Source: Ailanthus altissimus
Lineage: Eukaryota; Streptophyta; Magnoliopsida; Sapindales; Simaroubaceae
Direction of reading: 5' to 3'
Length of the DNA stretch: 64,000 nt
Assembly: GCA_946807835.1 (NCBI GenBank)
Contig: OX327705.1
Location: 18,816,501-18,880,500 of the forward strand
This document shows positions 1-11,560 of this stretch, piece by piece; within the stretch, counting starts at the first letter, position 1, and the number at the start of each line of letters is the position of its first letter. The position numbers and the translations under genes are program-made. The notes below the pieces were generated by a model, which worked only from the letters and a program-made list of their open reading frames with translations, was not told where the DNA came from and did no database searches.

Positions 1-1199
1 AAAATGGGTGTAAACTTAGGGAGTCTCACTATATGAAGTGTACTCGTTGAGCACGTGGGTAGCGCACTGGATCAAATTGTTCGATCCGAAAAGTTTTTTA
101 AAAAACTTTATTTATTTTATGATCTCTCGGGGAGTAGTTAAGGTTTAAGTGTTAAATTTAAAATTGTGTCAAGTGAGACTTGACACTTTATCTATCTAGT
201 GTATACCTCAAATTGTGCCAATAACGTTTATGGGTACTAAATTGGGTATTGACAAATAATCTATGAAACAATTGTTGTTACATAATTTATTTATACATTC
301 GGTCATTTTTATATATCTAAATGAATTTGATTTATTATTAATGCTACATGTTCTTTTTTTATTGGCTTATTCAAAGGTTAATGGCTACTTGTTTATTTGT
401 TATTTGTCCAAAGAAATTGAATCAAATGTAATACAATTACAAATGAAAAAGAACGTGGCAATGATTTAAAGCTTTGCCATTTGTTGTTTTTTAATTGGCT
501 AAAGCAATTGAAAATGAATCAAATTGAATTTGATTCAATTTGCTGCAACAAATGGTAGTGTAATCAATTTGCAATAACAAGAGGTGGCAATTAAATGGCC
601 ACTCATCTATTTGTTATTGGTCGAACAAATTGAAATTGATTCAATAGCTGCAAGTGGTGGCAACGATTTAGTTTGCATAGCCACCAATTACTTCTTAAAC
701 AGGCCAATAAAACAAGTAGCATACTCAGCATGAATTGAAGCAACTTCTAGCCATTTTCAAGCCCTGTCATCGTTGGACAAGTGTTAGCTAAGTATTTTAT
801 AATGGTTGAACAATAGCCAATGGTTTTCTATAAATATATATGTTGGCCGAGAGTTGTAGAGTAGTCAATTTAAATTGATTTTAAAAGGTTAAATGTTAAC
901 CGAGAAACCAAAAACAATAAAAGTAAAGTAATATATACCCGAGAGAAAGAAAGTAATATACAATAAAAGTTGTTTCAAATATTTTGAAATAGGAAGCTAC
1001 TATTCTAACTTTAGGAAGCCCACCACATCCCCAATTAGAATTGTTCAAAACAAGCTTCAACGGTGAGTGCCCTAATCTCATTAGTGTAATGAGATTATTT
1101 TATTGTGTGTTATATTTTCGATGTGTTGCACATGTGTTATGCTATTATTATTAAATTCTTTAATTATGCACATAAGTGCACAAGCACACAACACCAACA
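1..1199 (+). repeat. 3' part of a Copia LTR (family X), cut by the window edge
   Basis: The first 150 bases match the distal half of the family X LTR seen complete at 17381-19980: the same 'aagtgtactcgttg' block, then 'gatcaaattgttcgatc', then a loosely conserved AT-rich tail. The fragment ends in a CAACA terminus near 1199 and abuts a broken reverse transcriptase frame at about 1200, so this LTR probably inserted into the Gypsy relic that follows. No coding potential. The exact right end is judged by eye. Confidence 0.6.
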
Positions 1200-1215
1200 T
1201 AGATATAGTACTAAT

Positions 1216-1788
1216 TTTTTTATGAACCTATTATATAATTTAGCATGTCCTAAAAAGGATCGGACTTCTTTGACTATTTTTTGTGAGGGAAAATAAGCAA
1301 TGAGTTCGACTTTTGCCTTATTCACTTCAATTCCTTTAGAAGACACTATATGTCCCAAAACAATTCCAGAAGTAACTATGTAATGATATTTTTTCAAATT
1401 TAACACAAGACCATTTTCTTCACATCTTTTAAAGATATTTTCTAAGATTTCAAGATAATTATCAAAAGAATTTTCAAATACAGTTAAATCATCCATGAAA
1501 ACTTCTAAATAATGCTCAACCATGTCACTAAAAATGCTTAACATACATATTTGAAATGTTGCTGGGGTAAAGGGCATTTTTCTAAAAGTAAAGGTCTCAA
1601 AATGGCATGTGAATGTAGTCTTTTCTTGGTTCTCTAGTGCTATACAAATTTGATAATAGCCAAAATAACCGTCTAAAAAGTAATAGTAGGGATGTCCTGC
1701 TATTTTTTTCTAAAATTTGGTTAAGGAATAGTAAGAAAAAATGGTCTTTTCTAGTAACAGAGTTCACATTCCTATAATCTATGCACAT
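1216..1788 (-). pseudogene. Reverse transcriptase fragment of the Athila-like relic
   Basis: Two minus-strand frames (1788-1597 and 1577-1164) give RT segments: CIDYRNVNSVTRKDHF near the N-terminal part of the polymerase domain, then FTPATFQICMLSIFSDMVE and the catalytic-box variant FMDD, followed by the thumb-side VRSFLGHAKLYNRFIKK. The last about 13 codons after RFIKK have no RT similarity, marking the junction with the LTR sequence at 1-1199. A frame change around 1580-1600 separates the two parts. Confidence 0.85.
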
Positions 1789-2557
1789 CCTTTAACTAGA
1801 TGAGACTCGAGTTGGTATTAACTCACCTTTTTTATTTTTAATGACTGTGATTCTAAATTATTTTGGTACTACCTGAGTAGGACTTACTCACTTACTATCT
1901 GAAATAGGATAGATGATTTCTACTTCAAGTAATTTGAGAACTCCAGCTCTCACTACCTCTTTCATATGTGGATTTAGTCTCTTTTGAGGTTATTGGAAAG
2001 TTTTGGCACTATCCTCTAGGTGTATTCTATGTGTGTAAATCAAATGATTAATGTCATTTATGTCTTTTAAAGTCCACCCAATTATATATTTTTGTATTTT
2101 TAATAATTCAATTAACTTACCTTCATGTTTGCTTCTAAGTGTAAAAGAGATTACCACCGGGTAAGTTTGTTTCTCTCCAAGAAATACATATTTCAATCAT
2201 TCAGGCAAAGGATTCAACTTCAACTTTGAAATTTCATTCTATTTATCCTCATTTTCTCCTAATTCTTCAAACTTTGATTTCCATCCTTTATTTTTAATTA
2301 CCTGTGCACAGTCAAGTAAAGAACATATGTCAGAGATTTCAGGATCTAATTGTATATTTGACTCAAATGAATTTATTAAACACATTTTCATCCTCCACAA
2401 TCATTTCAATCATTTCGGCTTCTTCATTTTCTTCCTCCCACTCATGTGGTTGCTTACATATATTGAAAACATTAAGCTTAAGTGTCATGTTTCCAAATGA
2501 AAGCTTCATTACTCCATTCCTGCAATTAATCAAAGCATTAGAAGTTGCTAAAAATGG

Positions 2558-3004
2558 TCAACCCAAAATAATAGGTATCAGATTACATCCTTTAATAGGT
2601 TTTGTGTCAAAAATAATAAAATCCACAGGATATACAAATTTATCAACTTGAACTAAAACATCTTCTAATGTCCCTATTGGTACTTTTATTAATTTATCGG
2701 CAAGTAAAAAAGTTATAAAAATTGATTTTAGCTTAATGAGATTGAGTTGCTGATAAACTGAATATGGCAATAAATTTACACTAGCACCAAGATCAAGTAA
2801 GGCTTGTTCAATTTTATAACTTCTAATAATACATGAAATTCTAGGACAACTAGGGTCTTTATATTTCAAAGCATTATTGTTCTGAAGAATAACACTTACT
2901 TGTTCAATTAAAAATGCTTTCTTTTTCACACTCAATTTTATTTTTACTATGCATAAATCCTTCAAAAATTTTGCATAAGAGAGAACCTGTTTAATAGCAT
3001 CCAA
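2558..3004 (-). pseudogene. Aspartic protease region of the Athila-like relic
   Basis: The 148-residue minus-strand frame contains ALLDLGASVNLLPYSVY, the Athila/Gypsy protease active-site region (DLG in place of D-T/S-G), and ends with the conserved IPIILG flap segment. It is the best preserved piece of this relic. It aligns along its length with 41640-42070 of the younger element, including the upstream block KYKDPSCPRISC. The continuation toward RT (2196-1990) is in another open segment. Confidence 0.85.
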
Positions 3005-3411
3005 TAAAGGAATATTAACTTTTACCTGTTTAAAGATTTAAAAAAATTTAGGATTGTGATTCATCTTCTAGGTATTACAAAATGCATGAGAAAATGGGGG
3101 TGGAGGTGAAGGTTTGGTGTTTTCTTTATTAGGTATAGGTTCAACGCTTTACTTACCCTTAGGGATTAATTCATCGTTCTCATAAGGTTCAGGAATGTGT
3201 TTTTTGAACAATTTTACTATTTCGAAGAGTGATAACCGCTTTTACTTGATCCATGTGTTGGCTTCCTGAACTATATGCATTTGAGTTTTACTATCCTTTG
3301 GGGTTTTGTTGTGGTTGAGAAGGAAATTTTCCTTTTTCATTAATGTTCAGTGCGGATGCAAATTTAGTAAGAATATCTTTTAAATCAGTAAATATTTAAG
3401 CATTTTGAGAA

Positions 3412-4190
3412 TTAATAGATTTTACTTTTCAATGAATACATGCAAATTTCCTTCAAAAGTTTTCTAAGGAGGTGGGACATATGGTGCATAACCTTGATAG
3501 TTTTGAAAATTTTAGTATGATTAAAAAGGTGATTGTGAAGCCTGTGCTTGAGTGTCATTCCTTCAACTAAAATTCGGGTGATTTCTCCAACCAAAATTGT
3601 AGTTTTGTGAATATGGGTTATTATTTGACTGCTTTAACGTGTTTAAAACATTTGCTTGTTCATGGAGACATTCCCTAAATGTGAACAAAGTTGGGCAATC
3701 ATTGGTAGAGTGATCATGGTTTTCACATATTTGATACACAATTTCTTGAACATATTTTAATTGACCACTCTTTTTCATTTCTAAGGTTTTGACTTTTCTA
3801 GCTAGGGATGCTAATTTGGCTTTAAGGTTATGGTCTTCCTTAAGATGATAAATACCCCTACTAGATGTAGTGGTTTAATTTTTGCTAGGTGCCTTACAGG
3901 TACCAAAAGTGTCCTAATTTTGAGTATTTTCTGCTAATAAGTCTAGATAGTTCATTGCCTCTTCTGGGTCTTTGTCCTCAAATATTCCTTTACCTATCAT
4001 TTCTATCATTTGCCTAACTTGGGGTGTTAAGCCCTCATAGAAATTTGAGACTAATCTCCATGTTTTAAAGCTACGATAGGGACAGGTATTAAGTAATTTT
4101 TTATACTTTTCCTAATATTGGTAAAGGGTCTCTCTTAATTTTTAGGAAAAAGTGATAATTTGTCTACTCACAAATCTCTAAATAGTTATT
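3412..4190 (-). pseudogene. gag fragment with degenerate zinc knuckle
   Basis: On the minus strand from about 4170 a gag-like frame reads through WRLVSNFYEGLTP and a polar linker to a C-x8-C zinc-knuckle remnant near 3735-3700 (ICENHDHSTNDCP), then NYNFGWRNHPNFS as in the gag of the element at 39931-41100. The expected first knuckle cysteine is Tyr or Gln here. Stops interrupt the frame at least twice. The N-terminal gag is absent beyond 4190. Confidence 0.75.
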
Positions 4191-4852
4191 TTCTCCCCTA
4201 AAAGAAACAAATTAATCAATATTTCACTCAGTAGTGATCAAACAACTAAAATATAATAACATAGAAAGTATAAATATAATAAACAAAACAATCAATGTGT
4301 AGCATTTTATATTTCTAAAGGAAAATTTTACTTTTTTGCTTTGTATATGTTATATATTATACAAACCTCTTTTTTACTAAAACAAAATGATATAGTATTA
4401 TCTAATAAATGATATAGTTTGAATTGGAAGTTGGGATATTATTGGAGTTATAACAAATAAATTGCGGTTCTAAAAACTTAGTGATCATGGATAGTGACTA
4501 TAACGATATAAGAAGTGCAAAATGAAAAGGTTTTGCAAACAAAAAGTGGTGAATAGTGATTCTAACCACATAATTGTTGCAAAAATTTAAAAAAAAAACT
4601 TTTGTAAACAAAACATAGTATTGTTGGACCCATTACTCAGCAATTGATAAGCGAATTTTATAAATCATATTATATTTCTCATAACTTGATGTTTGCTTGT
4701 TTTGAGTATGAATATGTGACTTTTTTATGCACGTTAATGTCATTTTCTACGATTAAAGTTAACTGGGCTATTTAAGATGAAAAATCCAAAGAAAACAAGG
4801 CAAAAATATCAAATCTGCTATAGTTTATTACTATAGTGAACTACAACAGTGA
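4191..4852. other. AT-rich spacer, no feature recognised
   Basis: No coding frame, RNA gene or recognised element. It contains short repeated phrases around 'gtgaactacaacagtgac', part of which became the target-site duplication of the adjacent hAT-like element. Confidence 0.5.
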
Positions 4853-4860
4853 CTGTGAAC

Positions 4861-5828
4861 TAGGGATGGCAATACTCGCTAAACCTCGCTCGTATTAGGA
4901 AGGATTTATTAAGGTTTGAAGCGGGTTTGGTATAAAAAATTAAAACCTACAACGAACTTAGGACGGGTATAGATTCAATAAAAAATCTGCAAATACCCGT
5001 CTATCTGCAAATATTACTTTTATAATTTTTTAAAGATAATCACTTATAAAGTTAATTATTTATAGATTTATATTATGAATTTACAATCACGTTTTATTCA
5101 AACACTATTTTCTACATTATGAATTTATAAGTACGTTTTTATTCAAGCACTATTTACAAGTAATATGTTTTATTACATGTTAGGATACAACACTACAAAT
5201 TTCAGTTATTATTCCAATATTGCAATGCAAAATAAGTTGTAATATAATCATAAACCATAAATTATTTATTTTTAAATTACAAAATGATTCCTTAACACTA
5301 AAAAATTGTCATATAATTATCGTTTTCAAATACTAAACTTACATCATTATATTCTAGTTGAATAGAATCAATATTATGTTGATTTTATATTAATAGAAAA
5401 TACTAACACAATTAGATATTGATATTTAGTTTAAGTGTCATTATTTGCTGGATGGGGCAATCTTGACATCTTGAAACAGAGTTAATGAAACTATTTATAC
5501 TAATACTAAATAAGTATTTGTGTTTATTGTATATTCAATGAAATCTAATTATAATTGCACTGCAAACTAATTAAAATATTGAAAAGAGTATGTTAAACTA
5601 AAAATATAGCATGATTTTGTTAGTTACATTTGTAAAAATGACTTTATTTTTTTATTATATTATTTTAAAACCTATTTAAAATCTGTGGATATCTAGTTGT
5701 GAGTGGATTTGGTAATAAAACTCCAAACCCGCAACGGATTTAGGAAGAATTTGGTATTTTATTTTTTAAGTGGATGTATATACAGGTTTAAAGGTATTCG
5801 TTCCAAACTTGGTCTGCTCTCATCCCTA
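4861..5828. mobile_element. Non-autonomous hAT-like DNA transposon (968 bp)
   Basis: The element starts TAGGGATGGCAAT and ends GCTCTCATCCCTA, giving short imperfect terminal inverted repeats whose outer eight bases (TAGGGATG) match. It is flanked by a perfect 8-bp duplication ctgtgaac at 4853-4860 and 5829-5836; an 8-bp TSD with such TIRs is the hAT superfamily signature. Subterminal regions carry repeated (g)cgggt and acccg motifs in inverted orientation, as expected for transposase-binding repeats. The interior is AT-rich with no transposase, so it depended on an autonomous partner. Confidence 0.85.
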
Positions 5829-5836
5829 CTGTGAAC

Positions 5837-6179
5837 TACTACAATGACTATGAATAGTATTTTGTTGTAGTACTTTGCTACAGGATCCCGCACCATAATA
5901 CTAAAAAGTTGCACTTAGGCACTATAAAAACTTAAGTCTTAGCACCTAGGCACCAAGTCAAGCCACCATAAGTCAGAAAGTTGGCACCTAAGTGCCAAAA
6001 ATTGGCGACACATTATTGCCAGCAACAAATCATCCTCAATTTTTGTACCCTAATTTTTTAAAATATAGAGCACGAAAATTAGATAGGGAAATAGAGAATT
6101 CTAGAGAGAGAAAGATACTTAGGAAGTTTAGAATATCAAGAATCTTGAAGATTTATAAAGATTGTAACCCTCAAAAGAC
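5837..6179. other. Spacer with repeated 'cacctaggcac' phrases
   Basis: Short imperfect repeats of 'gcacttaggcac', 'gcacctaggcacc' and 'gcacctaagtgcc' lie at 5910-6000. They may be the outer part of the LTR-like relic that follows. No gene recognised. Confidence 0.4.
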
Positions 6180-7015
6180 ATCTCTAACCTAGTTTCTTCT
6201 TTTCTCTTTCTTATTTCCTTGGATTTGGAGTTTATAATAGTGGATTTTGTTGTTTCAAACATATTTACACTTGTGAATTATAGATTATCTTAGATTTGTG
6301 CTTAATCATGGTTGGTTAAACTCTTGTTCTAAGGGCTTGATGTAACTTTATAATATACCTTGTTTGGTGTTTTTAGTTAATTATTGACTAATTCTTGTGT
6401 TATTCATTTATGTTTGTATAGAACTTTATGCTCCTATTTTAATTAAAAATTGGATTAGATAATTTAAACATATGGGTTTTATATTTGGAAGAGATTGACC
6501 CATTTGTTGGAATTGAAAAACATAACTCTAGTTATTATTAAGTTGGGAGGCTAATAATACTTGGATAATCTTTTAAAGGTTGCTTGATGAATGTGTATAT
6601 AGACAAGTTAGATAGGAATATCAACTTGCATACATATGCATAACATCTTATTTGATGCTCAGGAAAGGTAATGAGATTAATATTAACTGTATAGATTAAT
6701 GAATTCACAAGATTAGTTAGTAATCACTAAACATAAAGAACATGAAAAAATTAGAATGAAATCAAGACCCTAGGACCTCGTAGTTATAGATTTCTCACAT
6801 CCTTAATTTGTTAATTTGTTAGTTAATTGCCATTATTTTTGTAATCATCTTAAAATTAAATTAGCCTAGATAAAATTGAGTTGTTAAAACTCATAGTAAT
6901 TAGTATTAATTTTAAAAATCAATCCCTATGGAAAACGACAATTTATCATCATTTTATTACTTGCTTATAATCTATACACCTGCAGTATAATATTTGTGTG
7001 TGTTTAGTTCACGAA
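6180..7015 (+). repeat. LTR-like relic, family Z (copy 1)
   Basis: Noncoding AT-rich sequence homologous to 12455-12946: shared blocks include 'gaagagattga(a/c)cc', 'gaaaacataac', 'gggaggctaat', 'caactt(g)ataggaatatcaactt' and 'ctcaggaaaggtaatgagatta'. Near its 3' end it has 'caatccctatggaaaacgac' followed by a short 'cacctgcagt' segment, the arrangement typical of the 3' end of plant Gypsy LTRs. No matching partner LTR, PBS or coding region lies beside it. Boundaries are approximate. Confidence 0.5.
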
Positions 7016-7284
7016 CAGCGGCCTAACCAGATGCACCCATTGTGCTTTTGTTTTTAAGTTAGAGCCAACATCAAAATAGGCCAATCTCATTAATTAAAAG
7101 GATCTCAACTCATATCAGATCTATCACTTCAGGTAACTTGACTCGTCGACCTATGAACCTCATTTAAACCTTTATCATTGATTGATTAGGAATTAATAAT
7201 AGACTTAATATTTAATTAATTTGGATTAATTGAGTGTGAATGATCAAATATACTTTGAATATAATTTGGATTCATGCACTATAA

Positions 7285-7450
7285 ATAGTAAGGTGGGAAA
7301 AAAGAATTCGATAATCGAAAAATCAAACCGAACCGGCTGGTTAAGTTCGGTTTTTTTTGCTAAAAAATTATGTTCAGTTATATTTTTAAGAAAACCAACT
7401 GGTCTGGTTTAGTTTTTTTAAAAACATAACCGAACCGAAAAAATTAGATT
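7285..7450. repeat. AACCGAACC-type short inverted/direct repeat patch
   Basis: Contains 'aaccgaaccggctggtt', 'gttcggttttttttgc', 'aaccaactggtctggttt' and 'aaccgaaccgaaaaaa', so complementary copies of (A)ACCGAACC and GGTT(C)GGTT flank a short AT core. Similar patches occur at 30930-31200, 32540-32690 and 61080-61290. They look like one family of small AT-rich repeats with GGTTCGGTT/AACCGAACC ends. No TSD could be fixed. Confidence 0.5.
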
Positions 7451-7830
7451 TTTTGGTAAATTTTAATTACATTGCCACATGGCACTAAATAATTGGGGGT
7501 TTAAAAATACAAACATATATTTACCTACACACAATTTCACTCACTCACTATTAAAATCCAAAATTGAAAAAATCCTAATTGTAATTTCATTAAATAGGAG
7601 AATTTTAATTTATGGATATTGTTAGAAATTAGTATATTATTAATAAATAAATATAATTTATCTCAAATTAAAGAAAATTGTAATTATTTTAATATGAAAT
7701 AGGCCCAAAAATTAGGTCAAAAAATAATTTACTAAATTATTTAGACAAACAAATTTAAAAAGGCCTACAATTTTAAATTAAAAAATAGCCTAAAGAAACT
7801 CACAAAATGGCCAAAAACTAAAATATATAA

Positions 7831-8440
7831 TAATTTACTCAACTTAATTTTTTAAAGACTTATATAATATATAAGAACAAATTTAGTAGTTTATGTAATA
7901 TGTAATAAATTTGTTTTTGATTATATATTATATAACGTGTAATGTAACGTGCAATGTAAATATTAATTTAGTCAACTTAACTTTTTAAAAACTTATATAA
8001 TATATAAGAACAAATTTAGTAGCTTATGTAACGTGTAATGAAATTTTTTTATATTATATAATATATAATAATTTAGTCAACTTAATTTTTAAAGACTTAT
8101 ATAATATATAAGAATAAATTTAGTAGTTTATGTAATATGTAATGAAATATTTTTATTACATAATATATAACGTGTAATGTAATGTGTAATATATATTAAT
8201 TTTGTCAACTTAATTTTTTAAAGACTTATATAATATATAAAAATAAATTTAGCAGCTTATGTAACGTATAATGAAATTTTTTTATTATATAAAATAATGT
8301 GTAATGTAACGTGTAATATATAATAATTTAGTCAACTTAAATTTTAAAAAACTTGTATAATATATAAGAATAAATTTAGTGGCTTATATAACATGTAATG
8401 AAAAATAAAAATTGAATTAAAACAATTCAATGAATTATTT
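7831..8440. repeat. AT-rich tandem array, about 5 units of 105-133 bp
   Basis: Each unit contains 'gtcaacttaa(t/c)tttttaaa', then 'acttatataatatataagaa', 'aaatttagtag(c/t)ttatgtaa' and a tail of (ac)gtgtaatgtaa words. The AACTTAA anchor recurs at 7841, 7974, 8079, 8207 and 8334, giving spacings of 133, 105, 128 and 127. Unit length varies through gain or loss of GTGTAATGTAAC words. Noncoding. Confidence 0.8.
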
Positions 8441-8524
8441 GGACAAATGAATTTTTTAAAAAAACCCATAATTTAAAAAAATAAAAAAAATAGCCAAAAA
8501 CCAAAAAAATCGAATTGTGCCCCG

Positions 8525-8720
8525 CCTTAATAAAAAGAGACAATTTTATTCGTTTATCATTCATTCAATTCTAATATAGCTATTCAACACTCATAGTATC
8601 ATACTTGTCTTTGTAACATTATTGTACACTCGAATAATCACTAACTTAAGCGTCGGAGTATTTTTTTTCTTGGAGAAAGATGATGCATTCTTGCTATTTT
8701 AATAAAAAAGTAAGGGCGAG
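8525..8720. repeat. Possible Tat/Ogre LTR end remnant
   Basis: The stretch around 8630-8665 ('cactaacttaagcgtcggagt') resembles the 3' end of Tat/Ogre-type Gypsy LTRs, where 'actt(g/a)agcgtcggag' is common. No partner LTR or PBS is visible. Confidence 0.3.
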
Positions 8721-8869
8721 AAGGTAATTAATGCAGAGGTTCCAAACTTAGGAACTTCATGTATTATAAGCAATAATATATATTCCAAGTAAAGATCTCC
8801 TAGTCTAAAATTTGCCATTGCTTATAAAGAGAAAACACGAAGCATTATTTCTAATATATATGTTAGTCA

Positions 8870-10240
8870 CTTGAAATCAACATGCATAATAACAATTGAT
8901 AGGGGCATAATTCTAATATTATTTCTATTTCTTCAAACTTAAATTTTGCTCTAAATTATGAATATTATTGATTATATATCTGTATTTTTAATCATAAATA
9001 GGTGTATAAGGAAAAATGTGAAGATTCAGGACAAACGGGAGGCGACATGGACGAGAAACGGTAAAAATACGACAAAAACACGAAAGACTCAAATGTAAGG
9101 CTGGATGTCGTAGCACATAAGGCTGGATGTGGCGGTGCTTAACCCTAACACCGTGACACCCAATTGATTCCAGACAGATGATCGTTTCCAAGTTTGAGCA
9201 CTACGACACTCAACCCCTAGCGTCGCGATGCTCTTGCAACAACTAAAAACCTTCTTAACTCTCATATTTTGACTTGGATTCGAAACCCCTAGACCTTAAG
9301 GTTTCTAAGACCTAAAAATGCACTCTTTTATAAGTCAAAATAGAGAATTTTTTGAGGCAAAACCTAAGGAAATAATTCACAATACAAATCAAGAGATCAA
9401 AGTCAAAAATTGAAGATTCATGCTTCAAGTCAAGGAAGGGAGAAAAATAACTCAAGGCGTCTTCTTGATTAGTTTTTCTTCTCTTTTCTTATCAGTATGT
9501 TCTTATTCTTACTATTATTCATGGACTGTATTGATACTCTTGGTTTAGTGATGAGCTAAACCTTTTTTTTTTAGGTTTAGACTTTTGAACTTAGTATATA
9601 GTTAGATTTTATTAACTCTTAGTTTATGGACTTAATACATATAATTAATTTATTCTATCTTGTGTTTATTACTTTTATTATATCTTGTTATTTTGAATGA
9701 TTCAGGAACCATTATGAACTTGACGGAGGAATTCATGTGTTTAGCCTATGATAGTTTGATACATGATCATAGGGTAACAACTATAAGTTCCATGTAGGAT
9801 AGACATATACCTAGATGGAATGTATGGTTTTATTTAGACATGTTCATAATGAATTACACTCTCATCTAATTACCATAGACATATAGGTAATTGTTAGAAT
9901 GCGCAATATATTTACTCGATCATCAACAGAGGCTTATGATGTTATTAGAGTCTGGCTAATCAATTTTTATTAAAGGATTAACTAATTGGTTAATAAATCT
10001 AATGAATTCTAGGGAATGAGTTGAAACCTTAGATTGTTCTTAATTAGTGAATTTAATTTGATAGTATTATGTTAAGTAGATTCAATTCATCTTTAGATTT
10101 TTCTAGAGGAAAAGTAAAGTATAACTAATTTTAGTAATTAATTGCAAGAAATAGATTAATAGTCTCTGTGGAACGATAACTTGGACTCAAATACTATATT
10201 ACTTGATACGATAGCGTGCACTTTGATTTATGCTATAATA
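8870..10240 (+). repeat. Gypsy-type LTR-like copy, family Y, left arm of an inverted repeat
   Basis: Noncoding. Matches the reverse complement of 10241-11560 and, more loosely, 21780-23275. Shared blocks include 'tagggtaacaactat(a/g)ag', 'ggatagacatatacctagatgg', 'ccatagacatataggta' and, near the 3' end, 'ctctgtggaacgataact...attacttgatacgatag'. That last arrangement is typical of the end of Athila-like LTRs. A GC-richer patch with GCG-containing words lies at about 9100-9230. No PBS, internal coding region or TSD is recognised. Confidence 0.65.
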
Positions 10241-11560
10241 ACAAAGTGCAAGCGTACGCTATCATATCAAGTAATATAGGATTTAAGTCCAGATATCGTT
10301 CTCACAAAGACTATGTGATCTAATTTTTTTAATCAAGTATTAAAATTATAACTACTTAACTTTTATTCAAAAAAACTAAAATCTAAAATTCAATTAATTA
10401 ATCTAGTTCTAACAAATTAAACTAAACCTAAATAACTAATAAACAAAGAGTTGAATTCATCAATTGATAAGAATCTAGGGTATAGACTCATCCCATAATA
10501 TTTCATTGTACTCGTTAACTTCTTAGTTAATCTCTCAATATCAATTATTGGCTTAGACACTAATCTCAATACAAGTCTTTGTCGATGGTCAAGTTATTAT
10601 ATTACACATTCTAATAACTACCTATATGTCTATGGCAATCAGAATAGAATGTAATTCATTAAGATCAAGTTTAAATCAAACCATATATGCCATCTAGGTA
10701 TATGTCTATCCCACATGAAACTCATAGTTGTTACCCTATAATTATACATCAAACTAATTTAGGATAAACACATAAATTCTTTTGTCAAGTTTATCATGGT
10801 TATTTAATCATTCAAAATATTGGCCAAATATAATGAAAGTAATAAACTTAAGATAGAATGAATCAATTGTATAAATTAAGTTCACAAATTAATTATTAAT
10901 GAAATCAATTACATACTAGGTTCAAAAGTCTTACCTTAGAAATAAAAACTTAGATCATGGTGAAATAAAGAGTTTAGAGATTATTAAGAATAACATCATG
11001 AAAATCATAGAAAACTAGAAAGATAAAGAGTTGAAGAAATAAAACTAATTTTTCTACAATCTTTGATCTTCTAATCTTATTGATCCTAAACAAATTACTC
11101 TTTCTGTCTCTTTTTTCTCTCTCCTCTTGATTCTTTAATTGAGCTTTTTTATTTTTATTTATAAGTTTTATGTCTTCAAATTAGGGTAAAATATCAAATA
11201 CAAATCATAGTAGGATTACTATTTACGTGCATTGTTCATCATGTTACTATTCACACAGCGCCTTGGCACTAAATTCTGAGCGTTGTACATATTGTTTTGT
11301 GTATCGCAGTGTGCACTGCAGCCTGGTATTATAGCAAAATACTGTAGAAATATAGTGTATTAGGTACTATAGCAATTTACTTTTGCCTTATTTTCTTCGA
11401 ATTTGTATCCTTATTTGCTCCATTGACTCTAAATCTGCAAAATGACAATAAAGCACACAAAGAGCCAAATAATCTTAATTTAAACGAACAAATATTAAGT
11501 TTAGAATATATAAATATTAGACCTAATTAACCTTTATCACACTTGCGCTTAGCTATTATC
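10241..11560 (-). repeat. Gypsy-type LTR-like copy, family Y, right arm of an inverted repeat
   Basis: The reverse complement runs parallel to 8870-10240; the two copies meet around 10240, where 'gtgcactttgatttatg' faces 'acaaagtgcaagcgtac'. On the minus strand it starts near 11560 with TGTGTGATAATAG, has a GC-richer patch with GCGCTGTG-like words (11230-11340), and ends with 'attacttgatatgatagcgt'. Together the arms form about 2.7 kb of potential hairpin-forming sequence, best matched over the inner 650-700 bp of each arm. Confidence 0.65.

Larger units (their letters stand above)
1200..4190 (-). mobile_element. Decayed Athila-like Ty3/Gypsy gag-pol relic
   Basis: Read on the minus strand, the order is gag C-terminus (4170-3560), protease (3004-2558), then reverse transcriptase (2196-1216), which is the Gypsy order. 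Visible landmarks are a gag segment with WRLVSNFYEG, a degenerate zinc knuckle (ICENHDHSTNDC, first Cys replaced), the protease motif LLDLGASVNLLPYS, and the RT motif VFMDDLTVFE. The segments resemble the younger Athila element at 37596-50005 at many positions but carry many stops and frame changes. Integrase, RNase H, LTRs and PBS are missing. The RT side is cut by a Copia LTR at about 1200. Long dead. Confidence 0.88.
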
